Origin: DATEVL01 sp035281845
GTDB lineage: Bacteria > Chloroflexota > Anaerolineae > Anaerolineales > E44-bin32
Direction: 5' to 3'
Length of the DNA stretch: 15,823 nucleotides
Assembly: GCA_035281845.1 (NCBI GenBank)
Contig: DATEVL010000022.1
Location: forward strand, 1-15,823
This document shows positions 1 to 6,960 of the stretch, in pieces (the first letter of the stretch is position 1; the number at the start of each line of letters is the position of its first letter). The notes beneath the pieces are model-generated. The model was given only the letters and a program-made list of their open reading frames with translations. It did no database searches and had not been told where the DNA came from. The position numbers and the translations under genes are program-made.

Positions 1-312
1 GTGCAATCCTAAGAGCTGTTGACCCCAGGCAGCCATGCCCTGTCGCGAGGTTTGATCGACGCCATCAAAATCGGCGGCAATACGCCGAAGCCCTTGGGCC
101 CGCTCGCTCAGCCGGTCGGCCAGCGCTCTGAGCCTGGCGGAGCCTTCGATACCTACGGCGCGGACCTGTGGGCCGAACTGGCCGTCGTAGCTCGGCGCGT
201 CGAGCCCGACGCGCAGTGACCGGTCGGCCAGCGCCAGGTAGCCCTGCCCTACCTCGTCGATCTCCCGCGCCGACAGGCGCAGTTCATCTGGGTTCACGCG
301 GATGCGGTACAT
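1..312 (-). CDS. WXG100-like protein, C-terminus beyond the left edge
   Basis: An open reading frame begins at ATG 312 and is still open after 104 codons at base 1, so only the N-terminal part is visible. It begins MYRIRVNPDELRLSAREIDE and continues as Ala/Leu/Arg-rich amphipathic helix. A turn at residues 39-47 (APSYDGQFG) takes the place of the W-x-G hairpin (YDG at 42-44). A second long helix follows, ending in a DFDGVDQT stretch (81-88). This helix-turn-helix plan, about 100 residues long, is that of WXG100/ESX-type type VII secretion substrates or of WXG100-like N-terminal domains of larger effectors. The upstream Shine-Dalgarno is weak. It is the third gene of a leftward operon, behind another WXG100-like protein and a coiled-coil/HEAT protein. 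The family call is an inference from pattern; whether a C-terminal domain follows cannot be seen. Confidence 0.6.
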   Translation of the reverse strand, partial: MYRIRVNPDELRLSAREIDEVGQGYLALADRSLRVGLDAPSYDGQFGPQVRAVGIEGSARLRALADRLSERAQGLRRIAADFDGVDQTSRQGMAAWGQQLLGLH

Positions 313-351
313 CACCAGGCCTACAGTTTTCGTTCCATTGGCCCCAGCCCG

Positions 352-488
352 GTGTCCCGTTCCGTAAGTGGCTTGATTGTGTCTGTCCGTGTTGCTAAGG
401 GCCGGAACCACGCGTGTGGGCCGCCCTCCCAATCTCGATCCTTGCCAAGCTCGAACACATTTCTCAACTTATCTCCGGAACGGGACAC
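352..488. repeat. 137-bp non-coding segment bounded by 13-bp inverted repeats
   Basis: GTGTCCCGTTCCG at 352-364 is matched exactly in inverted orientation by CGGAACGGGACAC at 476-488. A further five bases (TAAGT) are shared just inside each arm, with four extra bases on the right arm. The right arm touches the stop codon of the neighbouring WXG100-like gene (488-490), and the left arm ends 39 bp before the next start at 312. No ORF of note lies inside. The layout fits a MITE-like insertion or a large intergenic hairpin. No target-site duplication is evident. Confidence 0.5.
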
Positions 489-802
489 TAGGAGTCGGGC
501 ACCCAAACGGTTTGCGGCTCGGTCTCCCACATGGTGACGGTGATGGAGCCGACGTGCTTCCCCTGCGCCTGAAACCAGGCGGCGGAACTCTCCGCGGCGG
601 GCGCTTGCCCCTGGAATGCATCTAGAAAGCGAACGCTCGAACGACCTTCCCAGGAGGAGTCCAACTGCGAGGCGATCCCGCGCAGGCGCGTCGACAGTCG
701 GCGCGCTTCCCGGGCGATCGATTTCAACTCCGCGGCGGATGCCGAGGCCTCGGTGGGGACGAAATGCCGGGCTTTTCGAACCAGGAAAGTCTGGTAGGGC
801 AT
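488..802 (-). CDS. WXG100-like protein with canonical WEG motif
   Basis: This is a 104-residue protein starting at ATG 802, behind a purine-rich AGGGGG Shine-Dalgarno; an upstream in-frame ATG at 871 lies before the likely promoter and is not used here. The first 20 residues are a polar lead-in. Residues 22-48 form a basic amphipathic helix (ELKSIAREARRLSTRLRGIA), then W51-E52-G53 gives the W-x-G turn, followed by a second helical stretch with W76. The C-terminus (SITVTMWETEPQTVWVPDS) is strand-like and Trp-rich. Length and the central WEG fit ESX/WXG100 proteins, small helical-hairpin proteins exported by type VII-like systems or acting as partner domains. It lies 128 bp downstream of the coiled-coil/HEAT gene and 175 bp upstream of a second WXG100-like gene. 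No secretion ATPase (EccC/EssC) is in view, so its role is inferred. Confidence 0.6.
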   Translation of the reverse strand: MPYQTFLVRKARHFVPTEASASAAELKSIAREARRLSTRLRGIASQLDSSWEGRSSVRFLDAFQGQAPAAESSAAWFQAQGKHVGSITVTMWETEPQTVWVPDS

Positions 803-818
803 ATCCCCCTGGCTTGCA

Positions 819-824
819 AGTATA
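819..824 (-). promoter_or_regulatory. Candidate -10 box for the WEG-motif gene
   Basis: On the minus strand TATACT lies about 17 bases before ATG 802, which would give a short leader of about 10 nt. No good -35 hexamer is visible at the proper distance, so the gene may also be read from the upstream operon promoter. Confidence 0.3.
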
Positions 825-899
825 CAGCGGGTCGAGCGAGCCCGCCTCACGCACTCCCCCTCCCCCATCAATGATCAGTGACTCGTCGCCAGTGATCCG

Positions 900-926
900 T
901 GACCACTGACCACCGACCACTGACCT
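900..926. repeat. 27-bp dispersed repeat, copy 1
   Basis: A 27-bp sequence built from TGACCAC/CGACCAC units is identical to 5894-5920. It sits in a larger, imperfectly palindromic run of GATCAGTG/CACTGATC-like words (868-940) at the 3' end of the coiled-coil/HEAT gene. On the minus strand it could fold after that gene's stop codon. Confidence 0.75.
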
Positions 927-930
927 CTGA

Positions 931-1869
931 TCACTGTCCCTTGAGCGGGCCCTTCCAATCCCCCGGGAACACTTCCAGCGCCTTCTCGGCCGCCCGCACC
1001 AGGTGCGAGTCGCGGTCGAAGCGCAGCGCCCGCACCGCCGACTGCGCGTCGGGCGTGTGCCACTCGACCAGGCGAATCAGCGCTGCCATGCGCAGCTTGC
1101 CGTTGTCCGTCTCGACCATGCCGGTCGGGCTCGACAAGTAGCCCGTTCGATACTGCGCCATGACTTCGATCAGCGCCGCCACCGACGCCCGGTGATCGAC
1201 CTTCACCAGACGCTCCACAGCCGCATTGGCCTGGTCGAGCTCCGCCAACCGCAGGGCGCGGAACCGGTAGATCTGGATGCAGGCGAGTGTCGCCGCCTCG
1301 CGCACTATCGGATCCCCGTCGGACATCCCGGCCTCGAACTCCGCCAGCGCCGCGTCGTCCTGGGCCTGACCCGGCCGGTTGGCGAACTCGACCGCCGCCC
1401 GCTGCCGGGGCGCGACCTCGCTCCCGCGCATGTCGTACTCGCTGCGCGCCCGCTGGAGCAGCCGCCCGGCCGGCGTCTTTGGGCCGGCATCCTGACCGGC
1501 CTGGAAACGCTCCAAGGCCTCTTCCGGCGCATCCAGGAATTCGATCGCCTGGCGCGCAGAAAAGGCGACCATCGGGTCGCCCATCCCCTCCAGCTCTGCC
1601 ATGTAGGCCCGCAATCCGGATTCGCCGCGTTGCTGGACGACGGCACGGGCGCGCTCTCGCCAGAGATTGACCTCATCGGCGAGCACCGCCTGCTTGGCCC
1701 GGAGCGCCGTCTGTTCGCTTTGGAGCTGGGCGCGGTCTTCCCCGCGAACTTCGAGCATCTTGCGGCCGACGGTCTCCAGCTCCTCGCTGACCGCGACGAA
1801 CTGGTGCTGGATCTCGTCCGCTTTCTTGTTGAGGGCGTCTTGAACCTGTCTCAGGCCAACCCCGAGCAC
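931..1869 (-). CDS. Coiled-coil / HEAT-repeat-like protein, unknown function
   Basis: The chosen start is GTG 1869 because GGGAGGAAGG stands five bases upstream and because a sigma70-type promoter occupies 1994-2022, which excludes the in-frame ATG at 2022. The 312-residue product has no signal peptide or membrane segment. Residues 10-80 are a charged Glu/Gln/Arg-rich helix with coiled-coil character. Residues 180-300 read as short helical repeats of HEAT type (DGDPIVREAATLACIQIY; DHRASVAALIEVMAQY; DNGKLRMAALIRLVEW; DRDSHLVRAAEKALEVF). Such proteins usually act as scaffolds. It is the first gene of the leftward operon with two WXG100-like genes, so a role with those proteins is the simplest inference. 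I recognise no named family. The long plus-strand frame across the same DNA is Arg/Pro-rich and judged an antisense shadow. Confidence 0.7.
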   Translation of the reverse strand: MLGVGLRQVQDALNKKADEIQHQFVAVSEELETVGRKMLEVRGEDRAQLQSEQTALRAKQAVLADEVNLWRERARAVVQQRGESGLRAYMAELEGMGDPMVAFSARQAIEFLDAPEEALERFQAGQDAGPKTPAGRLLQRARSEYDMRGSEVAPRQRAAVEFANRPGQAQDDAALAEFEAGMSDGDPIVREAATLACIQIYRFRALRLAELDQANAAVERLVKVDHRASVAALIEVMAQYRTGYLSSPTGMVETDNGKLRMAALIRLVEWHTPDAQSAVRALRFDRDSHLVRAAEKALEVFPGDWKGPLKGQ

Positions 1870-1993
1870 GGCAACCTTCCTCCCCCGCCGGTTCGGCGCG
1901 ATTTCGCGCGCCCATGCGATAAAGCCGCCGTATCGATGTGAGGCTGCTCGTCGGGGGAGCCGCGGTTCGGACGGCCCTCCTACTTGCCCGCTG

Positions 1994-2022
1994 AGTATAG
2001 TAGCGGCTCGGCGGGGCGTCAA
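1994..2022 (-). promoter_or_regulatory. Sigma70-type promoter of the leftward WXG100 operon
   Basis: On the minus strand TTGACG (2022-2017) and TATACT (1999-1994) are separated by exactly 17 bases, each one mismatch from consensus. Transcription would start near 1987, giving a leader of about 118 nt to GTG 1869. Confidence 0.65.
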
Positions 2023-3353
2023 ACCCCGTGTCGCCCTCCATCAACCAGATTTGGCCACGCTGCCGCAAGCCCCTCGCTCGCCGCTCGGGGCATGCCTCCC
2101 CTTCGGGATCCCCTCCGGGATGCGCAGCGCGATGCTAAGCGCGATGCGCGTGGGCTTGCATCTGCGGGGTGCCTCCCTTTGAAGCGCTCGAATGCCGCAA
2201 TCGCCCTTCCCCCTTCCCCCTTAGCGCGCTTCCCGCTATAGCGACCGTGCTGTCAAAGCCGGGGGCCGTGGCGCGCCGACAGCCTGAGCCGGCCCTCTCC
2301 CCGGCGACGACCCCAGGAGGCGAGGGCCGCCCGCTGCCCAGCGTCGTTGCGAGACGGAGCTTTCCCGGCGAACTAATCTCCCCATGGAGGAGATTGCCAC
2401 GACGCCCTCCGGGCGCCTCGCAATGACAAGCGGAACAGGCGCGATTGCCTCGCCCCCTCCCTCTCCGCCCCGCTCCGGGGACTGTAGTGTCGGCGCCTCG
2501 CAATAACGGCCCGAGCAGGGCAGGCAGGGGTCGGGAAGAGACTGTCCTCCCTTACACTCGAAATTCACCTGCCAGAAAAGGGATAGTGTGCATATCTTCA
2601 TTAACTTGTTTTTTGGATAAATATTGTCTAAAATCAGCCTGGACTATAACGCTTCCCGCTCAGACTCGGCGTTCGGTTGAGCGCCCGTTGTGGTTTGGTC
2701 CACGGTGGGCTAGGAGACTGGTTGCAGGCTCGTGGAATTCATGGACTCGACCGACGCATTGAATTAGCCTTGGTCGATCCGGCCCCGATCGGTCTCAACA
2801 TCCTGCTCTCACCGGCGCATGGTCGAACTAATGGTGGGAGGACGTGGGCCGAGCTGCGATTGCACTTTCTTCGACAACGATGGCAACCCATTCGAGCCCG
2901 GTTCCACGTGCCATTTGATGGCAAGCCGACCAATGGGTCACGGCACTTCGGTTTCCGCAGCCCAAGACCTCATTGTCATTGAACATCGGGTGGCAGGCAC
3001 TACGTTTCCTTGGTGTGCGCCTGCGCATCATCTGCCAGGTTTGGGCCACGTTTCTACTCGATGTCGGTCGACATGTCTTCGACGCAGGCAGGAATGTGAT
3101 CTTCAAGGTCGCGCCACACCAGCTCACAAATGAAGACCTCGAGAGCGTCTGCGCGGCACAGAGCGGAGCATCGCAGATGAGAGCTTTCCGACAGAGTCGC
3201 GCGGCATTGCTCGCCACCGGGGGTAGAGAGGGGATGAGGTTCGGTAATGAGCGACGGACCGTAGGCCAGATCGCCCAGGGCATTCATCCGTAGGGCCGGC
3301 GTGCTCACGACCTAAGCCATTCGATTCTGCCATAGCCAAAGGACAATCGACAA
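2023..3353. other. 1.3-kb stretch with repeats and no recognisable gene
   Basis: The first part (2040-2520) is low-complexity, with hairpin repeats at 2342-2428 and a partial right arm at 2496-2508. It also holds a run of GATGCGC/GCGCGATGC-like words near 2118-2150. Bases 2580-2660 are clearly AT-richer than the rest of the window and contain a possible weak plus-strand promoter (TTGTTT-17-TAAAAT). From 2677 to 3293 there are short open frames on both strands, none with a convincing family motif, consistent start signal or codon pattern. It may be a decayed gene or insertion remnant. Confidence 0.5.
2342..2428. repeat. Dispersed hairpin repeat, degenerate copy
   Basis: The segment opens with GTCGTTGCGAG and closes with CCTCGCAATGACA, and contains inner AATCTCC / GGAGATTGCC words. 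The termini and inner words match those of the perfect copy at 5773-5860, with point changes in the left arm. A further isolated right arm (CCTCGCAATAAC) occurs at 2496-2507. Confidence 0.65.
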
Positions 3354-5312
3354 ATGGACAGGAAATTCGTCGTAAAACGGATCCCCCTCGCGCTCGTCGC
3401 CATCGTCTCCACGATGGCACTAACCTCCGCACACCCAGGACATGGCGGACACATCACTGGTGACGACGACTTCTATTCCGCCCATCACGAACAACACGGC
3501 ACGTCCGCCGGCCACCTCCCGGCGTCCTCGTCCAACGTCGACCTGGTCGGCAAGCTGAAACTTGTGAACTTCAATGAAGACGTTTCAGACGTATCTGCGC
3601 TCCAGTCCTCGTCGAACGGAAAGTGGTACGCGTATCTTGGCGACTGGGGCGCCAAGTGCCAGACCGGCGGAGTTCATGTTGTCGACATCAGCAATCCCAG
3701 CAACCCGGTGAAGATCGGCTTCCTCAACAGCGGTGGAACCGGTTACGTCACGGAAGGAGTCCAAGCCCTCCACCTCAACACTACGGCCTTCACCGGTGAC
3801 ATCCTCGTGGTCAGCAACGAGTGGTGCCTCCAGAAGTCCAACCCGAAGCTGAACCCAGGCGGAATCAGCATCTGGAACATCACTAACCCGACCAGCCCGA
3901 AGCGGCTTGTGAATGCATTCGGTGACTTTGACCTCTTTGGCAACCCGGCAAACGAGTCACACAGCGCCATCGCCTGGGACACAGGCGACGGCAACGCCTA
4001 CGTCGCGGCGATCGACAACAACGAGACCTTCGACGATGTCGACATCTTCAAGATCACAAACCCCCGCAAGCCTGTCCTTCTCTCCGAAACCGGGCTCTTG
4101 GATTGGGCGGTTAACCAGGGTGCGAATGTGGACAGTGCAGCCTTCGGGGACTTCCCCACGTCGCATGACATGGACGTCATCAAGAAGGGCTCCGAGTGGC
4201 ACCTGATGGTGTCGTACTGGGATACCGGCTGGGTGGACCTCGACGTGACAGACCCATCAGACCCGACGTTTGTCGAGGACTCCAGCTACGCCGCCTGCGA
4301 TCAGGTGGTCACCACGGCCTGCCCGCCTGAGGGCAACGCCCATCAGGGCGAGTGGAACGCCGACGGGAGCCTGTTCATAGGGACCGACGAGGACTTCACT
4401 CCCACCCGCCCGAGCTGCACCTTCGACGGCACAGGTATCGGGTGCACCGAGTTCGGCTGGACCGTCCCGGTAGCGACAAACTTCCCCGGCGGCTTCTCCG
4501 GCTCGGTCGTGTACGGCGGCTCCGGCTGTCCGGGTTCCGACCTGGACGGCAACGGCGTCGATGACCGGACCGAAGTCGTCAACGTCTTCCCACAGGCCGT
4601 CACTGGAGCGGACGCCATCGCGTTCTTCCGGGGGACGTGCTTCTTCTCCCAGAAGGTGGAGACAGGTGAGCTAGCCGGGTACAACATGGTCATCATCATC
4701 AACGGCCATGCCGGATCCCTGGACGGGCTGACGCCGAACTCCTTCTTCGCTGGTGGCCAGGGGAGCCTCGTCTTGGCGATCGCCTCGGCCGTCATGATCG
4801 GGCATGCGAACGGGCATGGGCTCTTCACCGACCCAGTTTCGTTCTCAGGCGCCGAGGGCTCGGATTTCCCGGCTCTAGGCACCCCCGGTCAGCCCTTCGG
4901 AGCCCAGCCCGGCGTATTCGACGGCTGGGGCTACGTGCGGCTGCTTGACTCCAACCCGGCGGGTGGCTTCACCGAGATCGACCAACTGGCGATAGCGGAG
5001 ACGGACGACCCCGACTTTGCCACGGGGTTCGGCGATCTCACGGTGCACGAGGTCGAAGTTCCACGAGGCGACCCGAATGAGGGCGGGCCGAACTCTGACG
5101 ACGGAGTGTTGGCCTACTTCTCCTGGTACGCGGGTGGCTTCCGCGTGGCGGAATACGATGCCACAGGGATCAGCGAGGTTGGCCACTATATCGACCCGAA
5201 AGGCAATAACTTCTGGGGCGTGGCTCTTGCGGAGGATCCGGACGGCAACCGGATCGTTCTGGCCAGCGACCGGGACTACGGTCTGTTCGTCTTCCGGTAT
5301 ACCGGGCCGTGA
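3354..5312 (+). CDS. Secreted LVIVD-repeat (beta-propeller-like) protein with His-rich N-terminus
   Basis: The 652-residue product starts at ATG 3354 with AAAGGA ten bases upstream. Residues 1-26 are a Sec signal peptide (basic start, LALVAIVSTMAL core, probable cut after TSA). The mature N-terminus is His-rich (HPGHGGH, then HH and further His to residue 54) and could bind metal. LVIVD-type repeats follow near 105-122 (VHVVDISNPSNPVKIG), 169-185, 228-243 and 292-308, with a further propeller-like blade near 596-612. These repeats are known from surface or secreted proteins of unknown function. Residues of about 385-500 interrupt the propeller: a Ca-binding-like DLDGNGVDD loop (396-404) and a segment resembling a protease-associated (PA) domain. 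Paired Cys are consistent with an exported protein. The gene is alone, flanked by repeats, with somewhat lower GC than its neighbours, suggesting accessory origin. Substrate or partner is unknown. Confidence 0.8.
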   Translation: MDRKFVVKRIPLALVAIVSTMALTSAHPGHGGHITGDDDFYSAHHEQHGTSAGHLPASSSNVDLVGKLKLVNFNEDVSDVSALQSSSNGKWYAYLGDWGAKCQTGGVHVVDISNPSNPVKIGFLNSGGTGYVTEGVQALHLNTTAFTGDILVVSNEWCLQKSNPKLNPGGISIWNITNPTSPKRLVNAFGDFDLFGNPANESHSAIAWDTGDGNAYVAAIDNNETFDDVDIFKITNPRKPVLLSETGLLDWAVNQGANVDSAAFGDFPTSHDMDVIKKGSEWHLMVSYWDTGWVDLDVTDPSDPTFVEDSSYAACDQVVTTACPPEGNAHQGEWNADGSLFIGTDEDFTPTRPSCTFDGTGIGCTEFGWTVPVATNFPGGFSGSVVYGGSGCPGSDLDGNGVDDRTEVVNVFPQAVTGADAIAFFRGTCFFSQKVETGELAGYNMVIIINGHAGSLDGLTPNSFFAGGQGSLVLAIASAVMIGHANGHGLFTDPVSFSGAEGSDFPALGTPGQPFGAQPGVFDGWGYVRLLDSNPAGGFTEIDQLAIAETDDPDFATGFGDLTVHEVEVPRGDPNEGGPNSDDGVLAYFSWYAGGFRVAEYDATGISEVGHYIDPKGNNFWGVALAEDPDGNRIVLASDRDYGLFVFRYTGP

Positions 5313-5323
5313 TACCCATCCGC

Positions 5324-5346
5324 ATTCCGGCAGCTAATGCCGGCAT
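5324..5346 (+). terminator. Hairpin just after the LVIVD gene, weak terminator candidate
   Basis: CCGGCA / TGCCGG form a stem around GCTAA, extendable to nine pairs with one mismatch, 14 bases after the stop codon. There is no T-run, so factor-independent termination is uncertain. Confidence 0.35.
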
Positions 5347-5448
5347 CCGAGGTGTGCCGCACTCCTGCCGATCCAGCCGGCGGTAGCGCCTCGGACGACC
5401 TTCCACTCAACGGGCGCCTCACTTGCCGGTTGGTGGGGGAAGCTAGTT

Positions 5449-5496
5449 GGCAAAAGGCGTCGTGCTAATCTGCACTTGGCACGACGCCTCTTTGCC
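5449..5496. terminator. Strong hairpin, possible two-way terminator
   Basis: GGCGTCGTGC (5456-5465) pairs perfectly with GCACGACGCC (5479-5488), and after a small bulge GGCAAA pairs with TTTGCC. On the minus strand the ten-pair core is followed by TTTTGCC, and on the plus strand by TCTTTGCC. It may insulate the LVIVD gene from the downstream operon. Confidence 0.45.
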
Positions 5497-5663
5497 TGGC
5501 AACCGCGTTTGCACGAAGCCCAGTGAACCCCTCGTAGGGCGGCCTTCAGGCAAACAGAATCTGCCAACCGCGTGGTGCAGGCGGCCTACCCCTTCACCAC
5601 CGCCGAGTCACCCCAACTGTGGGCGCGGTCGCCCGAGCAGAGGCGGGCTGCCCCACCGCCAAA

Positions 5664-5772
5664 TGTCATTGCGAGGAGCCCCGCCCCGAATGTGATTGCG
5701 AGGAGCCCCGCCCTGAATGTCATTGCGAGGCCTCCCGACCTCATGTGTCATTGCGAGGCCCCCCACCTCATG
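5664..5772. repeat. Tandem array of four 27-28-bp units
   Basis: Units start at 5664, 5691, 5718 and 5746, each opening with TGTCATTGCGAGG (TGTGATTGCGAGG in the second). They continue with a C-rich tail ending CCGAA/CTGAA or CCTCATG. The fifth start at 5773 leads into the full hairpin repeat, so the array is a multiplied left end of that element. There are no unique spacers between units. Confidence 0.8.
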
Positions 5773-5860
5773 TGTCATTGCGAGGCCCCCAGAGGGGGCC
5801 GAAGCAATCTCCCCAGCGAGGCGATTGCCACACCGCCGAAGGCGGCACCTCGCAATGACA
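5773..5860. repeat. Dispersed hairpin repeat, intact copy
   Basis: TGTCATTGCGAGG (5773-5785) is perfectly inverted as CCTCGCAATGACA (5848-5860). Inside are nested stems: GGCCCCC/GGGGGCC-type words, AATCTCC against GCGATTGCC, and GCCGCC-type pairing around GAAGGCGG. Elements of this look are widespread intergenic palindromes in draft bacterial genomes; I see no gene in it. A degenerate copy is at 2342-2428. Confidence 0.75.
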
Positions 5861-5893
5861 GACTGTGAGGGGACGACAGGCGCCCCGAGTGTC

Positions 5894-5920
5894 TGACCAC
5901 TGACCACCGACCACTGACCT
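5894..5920. repeat. 27-bp dispersed repeat, copy 2
   Basis: Identical to 900-926. It ends ten bases upstream of a possible -10 box (TAGAAT, 5931-5936) for the downstream dehydrogenase gene and so covers the expected -35 region. Confidence 0.75.
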
Positions 5921-5930
5921 GTACAACTAG

Positions 5931-5936
5931 TAGAAT
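5931..5936 (+). promoter_or_regulatory. Candidate -10 box for the dehydrogenase gene
   Basis: TAGAAT would place the start of transcription near 5943, about 40 nt before GTG 5984. No canonical -35 is seen; that position is inside the 27-bp repeat. Confidence 0.3.
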
Positions 5937-5983
5937 CGACCCGACCAGTGGTCTTTACTCGCTGCGCACCTGCGGAGGTACCT

Positions 5984-6907
5984 GTGCAAATCGCGATGAT
6001 CGGCCTGGGCAGAATGGGAGCGAACATGGCCGCCCGGCTCGTCGAAGGCGGACACACGGTCTTCGTCTGGAACCGGACCGCAGAGAAGGTCCAAGAGCTC
6101 GTCGATCAGGGCGCCCGCGCCCTCTCATCGATAGAGGCGGCCGGCAAAGAGATGGCCGCACGCCGTGTGGTTTGGGTGATGCTCCCCGCCGGCGAACCGA
6201 CCGAGACCGCCGTCCAACGCATCTCCGGCGGGCTCGAGCGCGGCGATGTGATTATCGATGGCGGGAATTCCAACTATCGCGAATCGATTAGGCGCGCCGG
6301 CGAGCTTGCGGAGCACGGGATTCATTTCATCGACGTCGGAACCAGCGGCGGGATCTGGGGGCGCACTGCGGGCTACTGCTTGATGGCCGGCGGCGATGCC
6401 GAAGTGATTAAGGAAGTGAGCCCGGCGCTGAAGACCCTTGCGCCGGCGCCCGACCACGGCTGGGGGCGCGTCGGTCCGAGCGGGTCCGGTCACTACGTCA
6501 AGATGATTCACAACGGCATCGAATACGGGATGATGCAGGCCTACGCCGAAGGCTTCGAGATCCTGCGCGCCAAACAGGAGTTCGGGCTCGATCTACCTCA
6601 AGTCGCAGAGATGTGGCGCTACGGCTCCGTCGTCCGCTCCTGGCTTCTCGATCTGACGGCGACGGCACTGAAGGCCGATCCAACCCTCGACGACCTCCAG
6701 CCCTGGGTGGCCGACAGCGGCGAGGGACGCTGGACCGTCGAGGAGGCCATCGCCCTCGACGTTCCGGCCCCGGTGATCAGCCTGGCGCTGTGGATGCGTT
6801 TCCGCAGCCGTCAGGAAAACAGCTTTGGCTCTCGCCTGCTGGCTGCTATGCGCCAGCAATTCGGCGGACACGCCGTCCGCTCCTCCCCTGTCGAGCGCTC
6901 TTCGTGA
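5984..6907 (+). CDS. gnd: 6-phosphogluconate dehydrogenase, decarboxylating (short type)
   Basis: The enzyme oxidatively decarboxylates 6-phosphogluconate to ribulose 5-phosphate in the cytosolic pentose phosphate pathway. GTG 5984 is chosen because GGAGG stands five bases upstream and the Rossmann fold starts at once. The 307 residues fit the short (about 300) family branch, shorter than the 470-residue classical enzyme. Visible motifs: nucleotide-binding GLGRMG (7-12), the family signature DGGNSNYRES (92-101), the substrate loop SGG (121-123), and the catalytic region GHYVKMIHNGIEYG, with Lys173, Asn177 and Glu180 as the expected acid/base and substrate residues. NAD or NADP preference cannot be read safely; WNR at the end of the second strand is compatible with NADP. 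It precedes ruvB by 53 bp on the same strand. Confidence 0.88.
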   Translation: MQIAMIGLGRMGANMAARLVEGGHTVFVWNRTAEKVQELVDQGARALSSIEAAGKEMAARRVVWVMLPAGEPTETAVQRISGGLERGDVIIDGGNSNYRESIRRAGELAEHGIHFIDVGTSGGIWGRTAGYCLMAGGDAEVIKEVSPALKTLAPAPDHGWGRVGPSGSGHYVKMIHNGIEYGMMQAYAEGFEILRAKQEFGLDLPQVAEMWRYGSVVRSWLLDLTATALKADPTLDDLQPWVADSGEGRWTVEEAIALDVPAPVISLALWMRFRSRQENSFGSRLLAAMRQQFGGHAVRSSPVERSS

Positions 6908-6948
6908 GACGGGGAGGACGGGTGGGGGTTCGGGCCTGACCGCTCCTG

Positions 6949-6954
6949 TATAAT
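6949..6954 (+). promoter_or_regulatory. -10 box immediately before ruvB, implying a leaderless transcript
   Basis: A perfect TATAAT ends six bases before ATG 6961, so transcription would start at or next to the A of the start codon. There is no Shine-Dalgarno in the intervening bases. The -35 region (GGGTTC at 17 bases) is poor. Confidence 0.5.
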
Positions 6955-6960
6955 CGCCGC

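Larger units (their letters stand above)
5313..5983. other. 670-bp repeat-rich spacer
   Basis: It carries two hairpins, the tandem array, the intact hairpin repeat, copy 2 of the 27-bp repeat and the presumed promoter of the dehydrogenase. The short open frames here read through repeat units and are not considered genes. Confidence 0.6.

Noticed and set aside
1003..1941. 312-codon plus-strand frame opposite the coiled-coil/HEAT gene
   Set aside because: Arg/Pro/His-rich composition typical of an antisense frame in GC-rich DNA. The minus-strand gene has a promoter, Shine-Dalgarno and sensible helical repeats.
5664..5860. Possible CRISPR array
   Set aside because: Units are 27-28 bp head-to-tail without unique spacers and lead into a palindromic repeat; no cas genes nearby.
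5608..6057. Minus-strand frame with repeated peptide (MTHEVGG/PRNDI)
   Set aside because: The periodic peptide is produced by the DNA tandem repeat, and the frame overlaps the gnd start on the other strand.
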